DNA from: an uncultured Bacteroidales bacterium
GTDB lineage: Bacteria > Bacteroidota > Bacteroidia > Bacteroidales > Muribaculaceae
Assembly (NCBI GenBank): GCA_902782465.1
Contig: CACZNH010000008.1
Location: 1-64,000 of the forward strand
Direction of reading: 5' to 3'
Length of the DNA stretch: 64,000 nucleotides
Under the pieces are notes generated by a model, which was not told the DNA's origin, made no database searches, and was given only the letters and a program-made list of their open reading frames with translations. Shown piece by piece: positions 27,201-36,176 of this stretch. The number at the start of each line of letters is the position of its first letter. The stretch's first letter is position 1. The translations under genes and the position numbers were made by a program.

Positions 27201-27643
27201 TTTATGCAGGCGATGCCACCCCGGCAACGTTGATGGCCACCGAAACTGGTGACGCTACTTGGCGTACCATTACCGGTATCACCGACAAGTTCTACACCGT
27301 TGAGAATCTGACTGCCGAGGGCACCTTCTTCTACAGGGTTAAGGCTCTCTACCAGGATGGTACCGAGAGCGATTGGAGTAACATTGAGGAGGTAACCCTG
27401 TTCCAGAATGGCCATGGCTACGAACCGGGTGACGTTGACCATAATGGTACTATCGGCGTCGTTGACGTGACCACTCTGATTGACTTGGTACTGAATGGCA
27501 ATGACAACGCATGTCCCATCTGCGCTGACGTGGATCAGGATGGCGAAGTAAGTGTTACTGACGTAACTGCCTTGATTGATATGGTTCTGAATGGAAGCGC
27601 TGCATCACTCATGATGCCTGTTACTGCCCGTCTTGAGAAGTAA
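24287..27643 (+). CDS. C10-family cysteine peptidase with four ASH-like repeats and dockerin tail
   Basis: Secreted streptopain-like proteinase of 1118 residues. Signal peptide 1-19; propeptide about 20-140; catalytic domain about 145-385 with Cys176 in T-G-C-P-A-T-S and His329 in G-H-A-F-N-V-D-G, followed by V-N-F-G-W-S-G (Phe where the family usually has Trp). Four ASH-like beta repeats of about 95 residues (about 388-790), each with a T-x-T-F-x-V-x-G-x-N-L core, then one FN3/jelly-roll unit, and a dockerin-like tail (G-D-V-D-H-N-G-T-I-G and A-D-V-D-Q-D-G-E-V-S). Compared with the first C10 gene it has more ASH repeats and fewer FN3 units. Confidence 0.92.
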   Translation: MKKLLFLLTAAIAAMSLCAAPVDQAAAAKVAKKYLAETMYAGKIMAPAALNPILLKAEAGDSKLNNPVYYIFNTSFTFLVVSGDDRAEDILMVGDEPLNMDRIPDGLQYLLDCYKEQLTFLMERPNLQVEKRSQTPMLRAVTYGPLLTAKWAQETPYNNLCKFTYNNRTYTCLTGCPATSAAMVMYYWKYPASVSAIASYTSTLDIGYNQSVNFTYPGLDATTFDWGNMKDTYSSYNSAQASAVATLMRYIGQAEQMMYGTSAAGGSGIYTNETYKVVNMFKNWGYQNTVAVKYKSSYTSTNWANLIIGEMAAGRPVIYNGVDNSGGGHAFNVDGYRDSDGKYHVNFGWSGDGNSWYAMDAFTYSGYTFNQGQQAVIGIQSPGGTVTTPELTVNPTSLAFTGEVGETYTKTFTVSGENLYGEVTISKSGSSYFTVSPTTLTAAQANAGAQITVTYKPTSTGNQTGTITVSSSGADNQTISLTGTSAKTPTLTVEPASLSLNTTVGTVATETFVVSGTNLTDNVSLRVEGDDSPEFSIDKISILRSVIGNGVTVTVSYDPYEAGTHHAYVSITSSGAETKTVTLTGTAQEPDRLITVEPASLSFETVTGQAVSQTFYLTGTNLSGDLTLSLTDPKGSYSLSTTSVTAARAARGINITVTFNPSTTGTHNATVNISGGGAQAKTVTLSGTAAGPTVTVNPTSLTFAANTGETVTQTFTVTGANLTGNLSLALNDANGVYSINPTSITAANAANGFPVTVTYAPTAFGNHQATVTINGGGAASVSVNLNGTATLAKFTPVMLAAVEEYINLTQFRADWTDATPEANVASYTLEVTPKPEEPAEPVLLHSLSGSAYSGNTYNDIVLSAPWSGVNVRGGNNIIYIKNNYNNIAQGYIKYTIPEGYSNATFTLMITSMNDATDGIGDVTVSTPQTAAVSHNFVKNETFYWVVTASSGEEITIYSTDAKYSPSMTLLAVYAGDATPATLMATETGDATWRTITGITDKFYTVENLTAEGTFFYRVKALYQDGTESDWSNIEEVTLFQNGHGYEPGDVDHNGTIGVVDVTTLIDLVLNGNDNACPICADVDQDGEVSVTDVTALIDMVLNGSAASLMMPVTARLEK

Positions 27644-27674
27644 CAACCTGTTCAGGTAATTATCATCTATACAA

Positions 27675-27707
27675 TTGCGGGGTGTCCCAGTCTGGGGCAC
27701 CCCGCAA
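27675..27707. terminator. Terminator after second C10 gene, facing fmt
   Basis: Stem TTGCGGGGTGTCCCA with TGGGGCACCCCGCAA, one G-U pair, in the gap between convergent genes. Homologous to the hairpin at 24069-24099. Confidence 0.8.
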
Positions 27708-27740
27708 TGTGTGTCGTATAATGTGTCGCTGTGCAAATGT

Positions 27741-28721
27741 CTATTCGCAGTGGCTTGCCGATGACAAGGTATAACCGCGCAGAAAGGCGTCAGTGTCCAT
27801 GCGTTTCTTGCCTGCCTGTTGCAGTGATAGCACTTGCAGCCAACCGTCAGCACAAGCGATACGCATAGTCTTGCGGTCAGCGGCAATAGTGCCTGGTGCG
27901 GGCGCCTTGTTGCAGTCAAAGGGCTCAGGCTCGCTTGTAGTATAGATTTTTAATGTGGTGGGCTCTTTGCCGTCCTCGTCCACGAGTGTGGTCCAAGCGG
28001 CGGGGTGGGGAGAAAGGCCGCGGATGTGGTTATACAGTTGTTCGGCTGGACGTGCCCAGTCGATACGGCAGGTGTCCTTGAAAATTTTGGGTGCAGGAGT
28101 GGGTTGTTGGTTTGACATCAGCATCTGGTCCTGGGGGATAGGCTTGACGGTGCCTGCGATGATGGCATCCACGGTTTCCAGTACCATATCGGCGCCCATC
28201 ACCATCAGGCGGTCGTGGATATCCTCGACGTTCTCGTTGCGGCCGATGGGGCAGCTGCGCTGCTGGATGACATCGCCCGTGTCTATCTCGTGTTTGAGGA
28301 AGAAGGTAGTCACGCCCGTCTCGGTGTCGCCGTTCATGACGGCCCAGTTGATGGGCGCTGCGCCACGGTAACGGGGCAGCAGCGAGGCGTGCAGGTTGAA
28401 GGTGCCCAATGGGGGCATCTGCCACACGGCCTCGGGGAGCATCCTGAAGGCGATGACAATGAATAGCTGGGCGTTGTACGAGCGCAGTTCCCCGATAAAG
28501 GCCTCGTCCTTGAGGCTGACGGGCTGCAGTACAGGCAGGTTGTGCTCCACGGCATAGCGCTTGACGTCGCTGTGCTGCAGTTGGCGACCGCGTCCGGCGG
28601 GTTTGTCGGGCATGGTGACCACGGCAACGACGTTGTAGCCACCGTCAACCAGTCGGCTCAGACTCTCGACGGCAAAGTCGGGTGTGCCGAAAAAAACTAT
28701 CTTTAAATCTTCTTTTTTCAT
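27741..28721 (-). CDS. fmt: Methionyl-tRNA formyltransferase
   Basis: Formylates Met-tRNAi with 10-formyl-THF for translation initiation. 326 residues. N-terminal formyltransferase domain with F-F-G-T-P-D-F-A near residue 10, N-L-H-A-S-L-L-P-R-Y-R-G-A-A-P-I near 110 (catalytic Asn-His), and an Asp in H-E-I-D-T-G-D near 145; C-terminal domain from about 205. All active-site elements are present. It is the last gene of a minus-strand run after a nucleotidyltransferase-like gene and a PAP2 gene, with 23 bases of spacer upstream. Confidence 0.97.
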   Translation of the reverse strand: MKKEDLKIVFFGTPDFAVESLSRLVDGGYNVVAVVTMPDKPAGRGRQLQHSDVKRYAVEHNLPVLQPVSLKDEAFIGELRSYNAQLFIVIAFRMLPEAVWQMPPLGTFNLHASLLPRYRGAAPINWAVMNGDTETGVTTFFLKHEIDTGDVIQQRSCPIGRNENVEDIHDRLMVMGADMVLETVDAIIAGTVKPIPQDQMLMSNQQPTPAPKIFKDTCRIDWARPAEQLYNHIRGLSPHPAAWTTLVDEDGKEPTTLKIYTTSEPEPFDCNKAPAPGTIAADRKTMRIACADGWLQVLSLQQAGKKRMDTDAFLRGYTLSSASHCE

Positions 28722-28744
28722 TACTTCTAACTCCTAATTCCTAA

Positions 28745-30514
28745 CTAAAAAGAGACACACAGCGCGCCGCCCAGTACCCACTGGTGCAGATGCTTCCGTG
28801 CACTGGACGTCATCGTCTGAGAGAGATGGAATTCAAAGATATCAAATAGAGTGCTCATTTCGGGGCTTAACGTTTCGAAGAAGCCAAATGGGCTGTAGTC
28901 GGCGGTATAAGTCTTGGCAGAGTAGTCGTAGTCACAGAACACGCGCCATGAGAATGAATTCTTATAAGCGTAGGTGAATGAGAGACCTGTACCAAACTTC
29001 ATCGAATTGGAAGCCTTCACACCAATGTAATCCCATTTATGCTCCACATCCTTGTCTGTTTTGATGAACATGGGAACATTGTCGTTTAACAGATATTCGA
29101 AATTGAAGTCTAACTGTGTGCCCCTGAAATAGGCGTTTACATCAATGTCATCCATGATGCTGCGGCCCACCAGTAACTTCGAACCGATGGCAAAACGTGA
29201 CGACAGCGGCAGGTTGAAGTAAACACCGACATCGGCAGAAAACTCAGAGATGTGGTCGCTCTCGATTTTGAGGTCTATGCTCTTGATGGCACCCTGGACA
29301 AGAGGATCTACCATTATTACATCGCTGATACTTGTACTGTCACTTTGGACAAAGGCGTTCCAACCCTTGATGGGGGTACTCTTGACTCGCAAACGGCCTC
29401 CGATGCCTACATAGGGACAGAAGAACCATGCGCCTTCAGCTCCAACGGCGGTCGCTGATCGGAATTGCAGTTTTAAAGGCATATCAGAGACTAATTCGTC
29501 TTGAGTGTCATCATCGTCATCATCTAACAATGACTCGGCCTTGAATTCAAAGGGGGGCAACGTGAGGTTTTTATTGCCAAGACCGATACCCATCGAGATG
29601 GAGAAGAACGACGGGTCTTTGCTGAGGTCGGAATGGTAGTTGAGGTCATTCATGAGGAGTCCTTTCTCCTTGAAAAGGAGGTCACAGATGCCGTAGGCCA
29701 ACTCGGTGGAGAGAATGCCGATTCCGGCACCCGAAAGTACGTCCGAAACCCAGTGCCGGTTGTTCAACACGCGCATCACGCCCGTGGCGGTTGCAACGGA
29801 GTAGCCTGCGATGGAGTACCATGGTGAACGCGTGAGTCCGTACTCCTTGTGCAGAATTGTGGCACCGACAAAAGCGGTTGCAGTGTGCCCCGATGGCCAT
29901 GAGTTGCGGGTGGAACCGTCGGGACGCATCTCGCTGGCGGTATATTTGATTCCGTTGACAAAGGCTGCCATGACGCCATAGGATGTCAGAGACGAAGCAA
30001 AGAGGCGGGGCCAGCTGGAACGTCCTTCGACACCTGCCATTTTTAGCCCGGCAGTTAATGCGATGCCCGAGAACTGCGTGTAATTGTCTATCTCGCTGTG
30101 AAAATTGTATTTGACCAGACGGATTCTGGTGTTTTCTCTTTTATAGTCCTGTCGGAATGCCTTTTTCTCGTATTTGGCAAGCATGCCGGCCAGAAATACG
30201 GGAATGCCCACCCATGTCTGGTCTTCCAAGAAGGTATAGGGCTTGGCTGCGGGGTTGGTAGTGTTCTTGAGAAAGTGAAAATCGGGCCCGTTGTACTTGC
30301 GGTACTTATCTCTTTTCCTAAACATGTAAAAATCGCCAGCGCCTCCCTCTAAAGGGCCATAAATCGTTTGTCCTGATACCGAGTCGATGGCTTTAACGGA
30401 ATCAGTGGCCACAGTGTCGGCCACTGCCGGCTCTGTCTCGTTGGCTGCGGCAGCAGGGCGTGCCGACAACATGCCTATGGCGATGAGTATTATGGAGATA
30501 TGTAAGTATCTCAT
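28745..30514 (-). CDS. PAP2 phosphatase fused to outer-membrane beta-barrel-like domain
   Basis: 589 residues. Signal peptide 1-23; PAP2 acid-phosphatase domain about 145-275 with K-Y-T-A-S-E-M-R-P-D-G, S-W-P-S-G-H-T-A-T-A-F and N-N-R-H-W-V-S-D-V-L-S-G, covering the three PAP2 motifs. From about 300 to the end come amphipathic beta strands, finishing in L-C-V-S-F with a terminal Phe, like an outer-membrane barrel. A lipid (undecaprenyl-PP or lipid A type) phosphate substrate is plausible, but catalysis at the outer membrane is inference. It is co-directional with the sugar nucleotidyltransferase-like gene upstream (32-base gap). Confidence 0.85.
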   Translation of the reverse strand: MRYLHISIILIAIGMLSARPAAAANETEPAVADTVATDSVKAIDSVSGQTIYGPLEGGAGDFYMFRKRDKYRKYNGPDFHFLKNTTNPAAKPYTFLEDQTWVGIPVFLAGMLAKYEKKAFRQDYKRENTRIRLVKYNFHSEIDNYTQFSGIALTAGLKMAGVEGRSSWPRLFASSLTSYGVMAAFVNGIKYTASEMRPDGSTRNSWPSGHTATAFVGATILHKEYGLTRSPWYSIAGYSVATATGVMRVLNNRHWVSDVLSGAGIGILSTELAYGICDLLFKEKGLLMNDLNYHSDLSKDPSFFSISMGIGLGNKNLTLPPFEFKAESLLDDDDDDTQDELVSDMPLKLQFRSATAVGAEGAWFFCPYVGIGGRLRVKSTPIKGWNAFVQSDSTSISDVIMVDPLVQGAIKSIDLKIESDHISEFSADVGVYFNLPLSSRFAIGSKLLVGRSIMDDIDVNAYFRGTQLDFNFEYLLNDNVPMFIKTDKDVEHKWDYIGVKASNSMKFGTGLSFTYAYKNSFSWRVFCDYDYSAKTYTADYSPFGFFETLSPEMSTLFDIFEFHLSQTMTSSARKHLHQWVLGGALCVSF

Positions 30515-30546
30515 GTGCTGGGTCTTTAAAGGGTTATTATCTCGTT

Positions 30547-31743
30547 TTACTTGTAACGGTCGCTGATGTTATAGATGGCTTTGTAGATGTCGCGGTCAAC
30601 ATCGGTTAAGGCAATGTTGCGTCGTGCCATGACACGCTCGGCAATGGTGTAGAAGGTTTCGAGCGGCACATTCTTGAATCCTGCTGCCGCGCTGCCTTCC
30701 TGGAACGATGCTACAAAGTTGCGAGGGAACCCCGCCCCGTGGATGTTGACACCGACACCGAGCACGGTAGCGGTGTTAATCATGCCGTTGACGCCGATTT
30801 TGCTGTGGTCACCCATGAATAGGCCGCAAAACTGCAGCCCTGTGCGTTCAAAGCGCTTGGTGGCGTAGTTCCAAAGTTTGATTTCTCCGTAGTCGTTCTT
30901 GAGGTTGCTGGCAGTGGTGCCACCACCGATGTTACACCACTCGCCGATGACGGCATCGCCCAGGAAACCCTCATGAGCCTTGTTGCTGTAACCAATAAAT
31001 ACCGTATTTTCTACCTCTCCGCCAATCTTGACATGAGGGCCTAATGTCGTGGCACCATAGACTTTGGCTCCGATTCTCACTTTGGCATCATGGCATGCGG
31101 CAAAACCGCCACGGATGCAGGCGCCTTCCATCACCTCGACATCCTTGCCGATGTAGATAGGCCCCTCGTTGGTGTTGAGCATGGCACCCTCGACATAGGC
31201 GCCCTGCTCGATGAAGATGCGTGACGGGTCACCGATTACGGTGTTGGTCGATGAGAGAGGCTGTGACTCGCGACCTGCCGTTAAGCGTACAAAATCCTGT
31301 TCCAGAACGAGGCGGTTAAACTCGAATATGTCGTAGAGGTGCTTCACGATGAGTGGGATACTCTTGGGATAGCACACACGTGTATAATGGCGGGTATCGT
31401 AGTCGTGGGCACTACCGTTGAATGCAATCAACTCTTCGCCCACCATCAAGGCTTCGCCCGACTGCAGTGAGAGTACCTGTTCTGCCAGTTCTGGAGTGGG
31501 GATGACATGTCCGGCGACCATGAGGTTGCTGCTTCGGCGTGCCCGAAGCGGGAATTTCTTCTTGAGATAAGGCACGGTAAGGTAACTGTAGGTTGCCTCG
31601 CCTAGCATGGCCTGCCATTTCTCGCCAATGGTTGTGATTCCTACACGCAGTAATGCTGTTGGGCGTGTATAGGTGAAAGGCAGGAGTTGCTTGCGCACCT
31701 CGTTGTCATCAAACAGGATGATGTTGCGTGCTGTCTTTTTCAT
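30547..31743 (-). CDS. GlmU-like sugar nucleotidyltransferase-type protein
   Basis: 398 residues. The N-terminal part (about 1-180) resembles a degenerate nucleotidyltransferase: I-I-L-F-D-D at the start and T-R-P in place of the usual G-x-G-T-R-(M/L) loop. The C-terminal part is a left-handed beta helix of hexapeptide repeats (about 185-365: V-I-G-D-P-S-R-I-F-I-E, I-Y-I-G-K-D-V, V-R-I-G-A-K-V-Y-G). The family is common in Bacteroidetes as 'putative sugar nucleotidyltransferase'. Without the canonical NTP-binding loop, nucleotidyl transfer is uncertain; acyl transfer is possible. First gene of the run that ends with fmt. Confidence 0.8.
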   Translation of the reverse strand: MKKTARNIILFDDNEVRKQLLPFTYTRPTALLRVGITTIGEKWQAMLGEATYSYLTVPYLKKKFPLRARRSSNLMVAGHVIPTPELAEQVLSLQSGEALMVGEELIAFNGSAHDYDTRHYTRVCYPKSIPLIVKHLYDIFEFNRLVLEQDFVRLTAGRESQPLSSTNTVIGDPSRIFIEQGAYVEGAMLNTNEGPIYIGKDVEVMEGACIRGGFAACHDAKVRIGAKVYGATTLGPHVKIGGEVENTVFIGYSNKAHEGFLGDAVIGEWCNIGGGTTASNLKNDYGEIKLWNYATKRFERTGLQFCGLFMGDHSKIGVNGMINTATVLGVGVNIHGAGFPRNFVASFQEGSAAAGFKNVPLETFYTIAERVMARRNIALTDVDRDIYKAIYNISDRYK

Positions 31744-31772
31744 TTATAAGAGACTTGATTTGTTTTATGTTG

Positions 31773-31780
31773 CAAAAGTA
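31773..31780 (-). promoter_or_regulatory. -7 element for the nucleotidyltransferase-PAP2-fmt operon
   Basis: TACTTTTG on the minus strand, 30 bases before the start. Divergent to the rfbC promoter. Confidence 0.5.
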
Positions 31781-31800
31781 CTTGTTTTTCCTGAATTATG

Positions 31801-31831
31801 TTGTATGCGAGCATAAAAATGGTTACCTTTG
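31801..31831 (+). promoter_or_regulatory. Promoter of rfbC
   Basis: TTG (31801-31803), 20 bases, TACCTTTG (31824-31831), 25 bases before the ATG. Confidence 0.7.
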
Positions 31832-31855
31832 CAGTAGTTTTCACAAAAACAGGAA

Positions 31856-32413
31856 ATGGAATTCATCGAACAAGATATCAAGGGCGTGTGGGTGATAGAG
31901 CCACAACGCTTTGGTGACAGGCGTGGTTACTTCTGTGAGGTCTTCAAGCAGGCCGAATTTGAAGCCCATGTGGGGCATATTGACTTTGTCCAGGATAATG
32001 AATCGTTATCGAGCAAGGGCGTGTTGCGTGGCTTGCATTTCCAGCGTGGCCAGTGGAGCCAGGCCAAATTGGTGCGCGTTTCTCAAGGCGCAGTTCTTGA
32101 TGTGGTTGTGGATTTGCGTCATGGAAGTCCCACTTGGGGTAAAAGCTTGTCGGTGGAGTTGAGCGCTGACAATGCCCGTCAGATGTTCATTCCGCGTGGC
32201 TTTGCACATGGCTTTATGGTACTGAGTGATGTGGCCCAGTTCCAGTACAAGGTGGATAACCTGTATGCACCTCAAAGCGAGGCTACACTGCGTTTTGATG
32301 ACCCCGCGCTGGGTATCGACTGGCGCATTGACAGGGCTGACATGGTCTTGAGCGACAAAGACTTGAAAGGGATGCCCCTTGATGAGATGACCCCGGAATT
32401 TCTTGGTTTTTAG
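31856..32413 (+). CDS. rfbC: dTDP-4-dehydrorhamnose 3,5-epimerase
   Basis: Third enzyme of dTDP-L-rhamnose synthesis in the cytoplasm; 185 residues, normal length. Cupin fold with the family motifs: D-R-R-G-Y-F near residue 22, Q-D-N-E-S near 45, L-R-G-L-H-F-Q-R (catalytic His) near 60, and P-R-G-F-A-H-G-F near 120. rfbA, rfbB and rfbD are not in this window, so the pathway is split across the genome. Monocistronic: own promoter and a strong hairpin behind it. Confidence 0.96.
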   Translation: MEFIEQDIKGVWVIEPQRFGDRRGYFCEVFKQAEFEAHVGHIDFVQDNESLSSKGVLRGLHFQRGQWSQAKLVRVSQGAVLDVVVDLRHGSPTWGKSLSVELSADNARQMFIPRGFAHGFMVLSDVAQFQYKVDNLYAPQSEATLRFDDPALGIDWRIDRADMVLSDKDLKGMPLDEMTPEFLGF

Positions 32414-32450
32414 CATTTACGATTATCACTAAGCTAAAGAAGATAAAAAT

Positions 32451-32480
32451 GTGGGCGGCAGTCTAAAAACTGTCGCCCAC
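32451..32480. terminator. Bidirectional terminator between rfbC and clpB
   Basis: GTGGGCGGCAGT pairs with ACTGTCGCCCAC (one G-U), six-base loop, in the 92-base gap between convergent genes. Confidence 0.8.
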
Positions 32481-32505
32481 ACTATTATTGCTATTCGCTA
32501 TAGAA

Positions 32506-35094
32506 TCAATTCTTGAAGATGAGTTCGCCATCCTGTGCATCGATGACGATGGGCCGGTCGCGGTTCACCTTCATGGCGATGATGTCCTTGCTCAACTGAT
32601 TTAGCACCATGGCCTGGATGGCACGCTTGACGGGTCGTGCGCCGAATTCGGGGTCATAACCTGCCTTGCTCAGCAGCTGGATGGCGTCGTCGGTAGCCTC
32701 AAGGGTGATACCGTTCTTTGCCAACATTTTCTTGACACTGGTGAGCTGCAAGGTGACAATCTGACGAATCTGCTCCTCGTTGAGCGGCGTGAACATGATA
32801 ATCTCGTCGATACGGTTGAGGAACTCGGGACGGATGGTCTGCTTCAGCATGCCCATCACATCGTCGCGGGTGCGGTTGAAGACCTCTTCGCGGTTGTCAT
32901 CGGTCATGTGCTCGAAGCGCTCGCGGATGAGGCTGGAGCCCAGGTTGCTCGTCATGATGATGATGGTGTTCTTGAAGTTAACAGTGCGGCCCTTGTTGTC
33001 GGTCAGACGGCCGTCGTCAAGCACTTGCAGCAGGACGTTGAACACGTCGGGGTTAGCTTTCTCGATTTCGTCAAAGAGGACAACCGAATAGGGCTTGCGG
33101 CGTACTGCCTCAGTCAGCTGGCCACCCTCGTCGTAACCCACGTAGCCGGGAGGCGAACCGATGAGCCTGGTGACCGAGAATTTTTCCTGATACTCGCTCA
33201 TGTCGATACGGGTCATCATGTTCTCGTCGTTGAACATATAGTCGGCAAGCGCCTTGGCAAGCTCGGTCTTACCCACACCCGTCGTACCCAGGAAGATGAA
33301 CGAACCGATAGGACGTCGCGGGTCGTTCAGGCCGGCACGGCTGCGGCGCACGGCATCACTGATGGCCTTGATGGCGTCATCCTGGCCGACGACACGCTTG
33401 TGCAGTTCTTCCTCGAGGTGGAGCAGTTTCTCCTTCTCGCTCTGGAGCATCTTGGTTACAGGAATTCCCGTCCATCGGGATACAATCTCGGCAATGTCAT
33501 CGCTGTCGATTTCTTCCTTGATGAGAGCCTTGTCGCCCTGCATCTCACGCAGGCGGTCTTGAATCTCTCGGTTCTCGTCCTCCTTCTGCTTGATGAGGGA
33601 GTAGCGGATTTCAGCTACGCGGCCGTAATCGCCGTTGCGCTCAGCGCGTTCAGCTTCGAAATTGAGCTGCTCGATGTCGATTTTGTTCTGCTGAATCTTG
33701 TTAATCAGCTCCTTCTCACTCTTCCACTTGGCGTTGTAGTCGTTCTCGCGGTCCTTGAGTTCGGCAATCTGTTTGTCGAGTTCGGCGATGCGCGCTTCGT
33801 CGCCATCACGCTTGATAGCAGCGCGCTCAATCTCGAGTTGAGAAATTTTGCGCGAGATTTCATCAAGACCCTGCGGCACGCTGTCCATCTCGATGCGCAG
33901 TTTGGCAGCGGCTTCATCAATCAGGTCAATGGCCTTGTCGGGCAGGAAGCGGTCGCTGATGTAGCGCTGACTCAGCTGGACGGCTGCGATGATGGCATCG
34001 TCCTTGATGCGCACCTTGTGGTGGTTTTCGTACCTTTCTTTCAAGCCGCGCAGGATGGCGATGCTGCTTTCCTCGTCGGGCTCATCGACCATGACAATCT
34101 GGAATCGGCGTTCCAGGGCCTTGTCCTTCTCAAAGTATTTTTGGTACTCGTCGAGGGTGGTCGCGCCGATGCTGCGCAGGTCGCCACGGGCTAAAGCGGG
34201 TTTCAGGATGTTAGCTGCATCCATAGCTCCGCTGCTTTTGCCAGCACCCACAAGAGTGTGAATCTCGTCGATGAACAAGATGATTTCACCCTGTGCTTGG
34301 GTAATCTCGTTGATGACCGACTTGAGTCGCTCCTCAAATTCACCCTGGTACTTGGCGCCGGCAATCAGCGCACCCATATCGAGTGAGTAAACCTGCTTCA
34401 TCTTCAGGTTCTCAGGGACGTCACCGCGCACGATGCGCTGTGCCAAACCCTCGACAATAGCGGTCTTGCCCGTACCGGGCTCGCCGATGAGGATAGGGTT
34501 GTTCTTAGTGCGTCGACTCAGAATCTGCAGCACGCGGCGGATTTCATCGTCGCGGCCGATGACGGGGTCAAGCTTGCCCTGGCGGGCACGCTCGTTGAGG
34601 TTGACGGCATACTTGCTCAAGGCATTGTATTGCTCCTCGGCACTCTGTGAAGTGGCATTCTTGCCCTTGCGGAGCTCGTCGATAGCCGCTTGAAGGCCAT
34701 CACGCGTCATGCCTGCATCCTTGAGAATCGAGGATGCGTTTGACTTGATATCAAACAGCGCCATGAGAATCGCTTCAATGGTAACAAACTGGTCACCATT
34801 CTTGCTGGCGATGTCGTTTGCCTTTTCAAGAACCTTGCTGGCCTCATTACTCAGGTAAGGTTCGCTGCCGCTCACGTGTGGCAACTTCTGTAATGCGGCT
34901 TCCAGTGGGCGCTCAACATTGGCGGGGTTGATGTCCAGCTTTTGGAAAATGAAGCGCACAACGGCATCTCCTTCGGTCATGAGGGCCTTGAGCAGATGCT
35001 CGGGCTCGATTGCCTGATTTCCGTTGGTGCTAGTCAGCTGTACGGCTTTCTGTACAACTTCTTGTGCTTTGATAGTAAAATTGTTGAAATTCAT
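32506..35094 (-). CDS. clpB: ATP-dependent disaggregase ClpB
   Basis: Hexameric AAA+ chaperone that resolves protein aggregates with DnaK. 862 residues, normal length. Clp-N repeats about 1-145; NBD1 with G-E-P-G-T-G-K-T near 205; coiled-coil middle domain about 405-530 with [11 protein letters not shown]2 with G-T-T-G-V-G-K-T near 605, pore loop G-Y-V-G-Y-D-E-G-G near 655; C-terminal D2-small domain. No IGF/L loop for ClpP binding is seen, in line with ClpB rather than ClpA/C. An AGGAG sequence precedes the ATG, which is unusual for this genome; no clear CIRCE or heat-shock motif was found. Confidence 0.97.
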   Translation of the reverse strand: MNFNNFTIKAQEVVQKAVQLTSTNGNQAIEPEHLLKALMTEGDAVVRFIFQKLDINPANVERPLEAALQKLPHVSGSEPYLSNEASKVLEKANDIASKNGDQFVTIEAILMALFDIKSNASSILKDAGMTRDGLQAAIDELRKGKNATSQSAEEQYNALSKYAVNLNERARQGKLDPVIGRDDEIRRVLQILSRRTKNNPILIGEPGTGKTAIVEGLAQRIVRGDVPENLKMKQVYSLDMGALIAGAKYQGEFEERLKSVINEITQAQGEIILFIDEIHTLVGAGKSSGAMDAANILKPALARGDLRSIGATTLDEYQKYFEKDKALERRFQIVMVDEPDEESSIAILRGLKERYENHHKVRIKDDAIIAAVQLSQRYISDRFLPDKAIDLIDEAAAKLRIEMDSVPQGLDEISRKISQLEIERAAIKRDGDEARIAELDKQIAELKDRENDYNAKWKSEKELINKIQQNKIDIEQLNFEAERAERNGDYGRVAEIRYSLIKQKEDENREIQDRLREMQGDKALIKEEIDSDDIAEIVSRWTGIPVTKMLQSEKEKLLHLEEELHKRVVGQDDAIKAISDAVRRSRAGLNDPRRPIGSFIFLGTTGVGKTELAKALADYMFNDENMMTRIDMSEYQEKFSVTRLIGSPPGYVGYDEGGQLTEAVRRKPYSVVLFDEIEKANPDVFNVLLQVLDDGRLTDNKGRTVNFKNTIIIMTSNLGSSLIRERFEHMTDDNREEVFNRTRDDVMGMLKQTIRPEFLNRIDEIIMFTPLNEEQIRQIVTLQLTSVKKMLAKNGITLEATDDAIQLLSKAGYDPEFGARPVKRAIQAMVLNQLSKDIIAMKVNRDRPIVIDAQDGELIFKN

Positions 35095-35189
35095 ATAGTT
35101 GTGTCTCCTTTCTTAATCATTTTTTTCACTTCAAAACATCAACACTTGTGCCAAAGACAGAAGACTGACAAAATGGCAGTTTATATACT

Positions 35190-35221
35190 AAAGCGGCCCA
35201 GCCATGTGGCAGAGCCGCTTT
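35190..35221 (-). terminator. Hairpin after the Wza-like gene
   Basis: AAAGCGGC (35190-35197) pairs with GCCGCTTT (35214-35221), 24 bases past the stop of the minus-strand export gene and before clpB. Confidence 0.5.
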
Positions 35222-35244
35222 GTAAGTTTTTGTTGTTTAGTGCT

Positions 35245-36057
35245 TTAGAGTTTTGCTCGTACAGTGATAAATGTAAAGATTGACATGAGTGTACCGAGAA
35301 GGCCGACACCGAACGAGTAGGCAGGCGGAACGCTCCATACACTGCGTTTTCTGTACTTGTCAGGCTCCACATATACAATGTCATTCTGCTGCAGGAAAAA
35401 TTCGGGCTGAGTAAGGAAGTTGGCATCATTGATGTTGATGCGCTTAACAGTTCGCTGGCCAGTGGGGTCAGTGCGGATGAGCATAATGTTGTCACGGCGT
35501 CCGTGTAAGGTCAAACCACCGCAACGGGTGATAGCTTCAATTAATGTGAGACGACCATTATCGGCAGTTACTACACTATTGCTGGCAAGTTCGCCAAGGC
35601 AGTACACTCTAAAATTCTGGATATGGCACTCAACTGTGGGCAACTCGTTCATGTATTTGGGATAAATGAGGTTCATGATATAGTCCTCAAGGCTGCTCTT
35701 GGTTTTGCCTCCTATATGAAGTTTACCAAGCACCGGGAACTCGATGTCACCGTTGTCATCCACAATATAGAATAAAGCGCTACGGTCACCCATGGAATAA
35801 GATGAGCCTGTACCCAACGTGGGAACGTATTTAATTTTGTTGAAGGGCTTCACTACATCATCGTTCGAAGCCGTCACGTTAATCTGCAACATGTCACCAG
35901 GTTTGATGGTGAAGTCACTGGCATTCACAGCAGCTTCTGAGAGGTTGGATGCTTGAATGTCGTCGATGTTGGTCATGTAAGGTACGTTCTTGCCGGAGTC
36001 ACATGCAGCGAGCAGTAACGCAATAGCAGCAAGCAAAAAGAGATTACGCATTTTCAT
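35245..36057 (-). CDS. Polysaccharide export lipoprotein (Wza/BexD family)
   Basis: 270-residue outer-membrane polysaccharide export protein. Lipobox L-A-A-C with Cys at about 19; Poly_export domain about 48-150 with F-T-I-K-P-G-D-M-L-Q-I-N-V; SLBB-type beta-grasp domain about 160-245 with V-Y-C-L-G-E-L; then a C-terminal hydrophobic helix (about 245-265), the membrane-spanning element of Wza. Together with the PglF-type dehydratase at 36916 it points to capsule or exopolysaccharide export, but no Wzc/Wzx/Wzy genes are adjacent. Confidence 0.9.
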   Translation of the reverse strand: MKMRNLFLLAAIALLLAACDSGKNVPYMTNIDDIQASNLSEAAVNASDFTIKPGDMLQINVTASNDDVVKPFNKIKYVPTLGTGSSYSMGDRSALFYIVDDNGDIEFPVLGKLHIGGKTKSSLEDYIMNLIYPKYMNELPTVECHIQNFRVYCLGELASNSVVTADNGRLTLIEAITRCGGLTLHGRRDNIMLIRTDPTGQRTVKRININDANFLTQPEFFLQQNDIVYVEPDKYRKRSVWSVPPAYSFGVGLLGTLMSIFTFITVRAKL

Positions 36058-36092
36058 ATTATCTGTTGTTTTTGATTGTTTATTTTAAACCG

Positions 36093-36100
36093 CAAAGATA
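36093..36100 (-). promoter_or_regulatory. -7 element for the Wza-like gene
   Basis: TATCTTTG on the minus strand, 35 bases before the start; -33 not convincing. Confidence 0.5.
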
Positions 36101-36176
36101 GTAAAAAATGGAATAAGCCGGTTTTTTTTCCGAAAAAACATACCAGAAGAACATTTTTTTCTATTTCTTTGCATCC

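Noticed and set aside
32908-34194. Long plus-strand frame (428 codons) opposite clpB
   Set aside because: Antisense shadow of clpB, which has all ClpB motifs.
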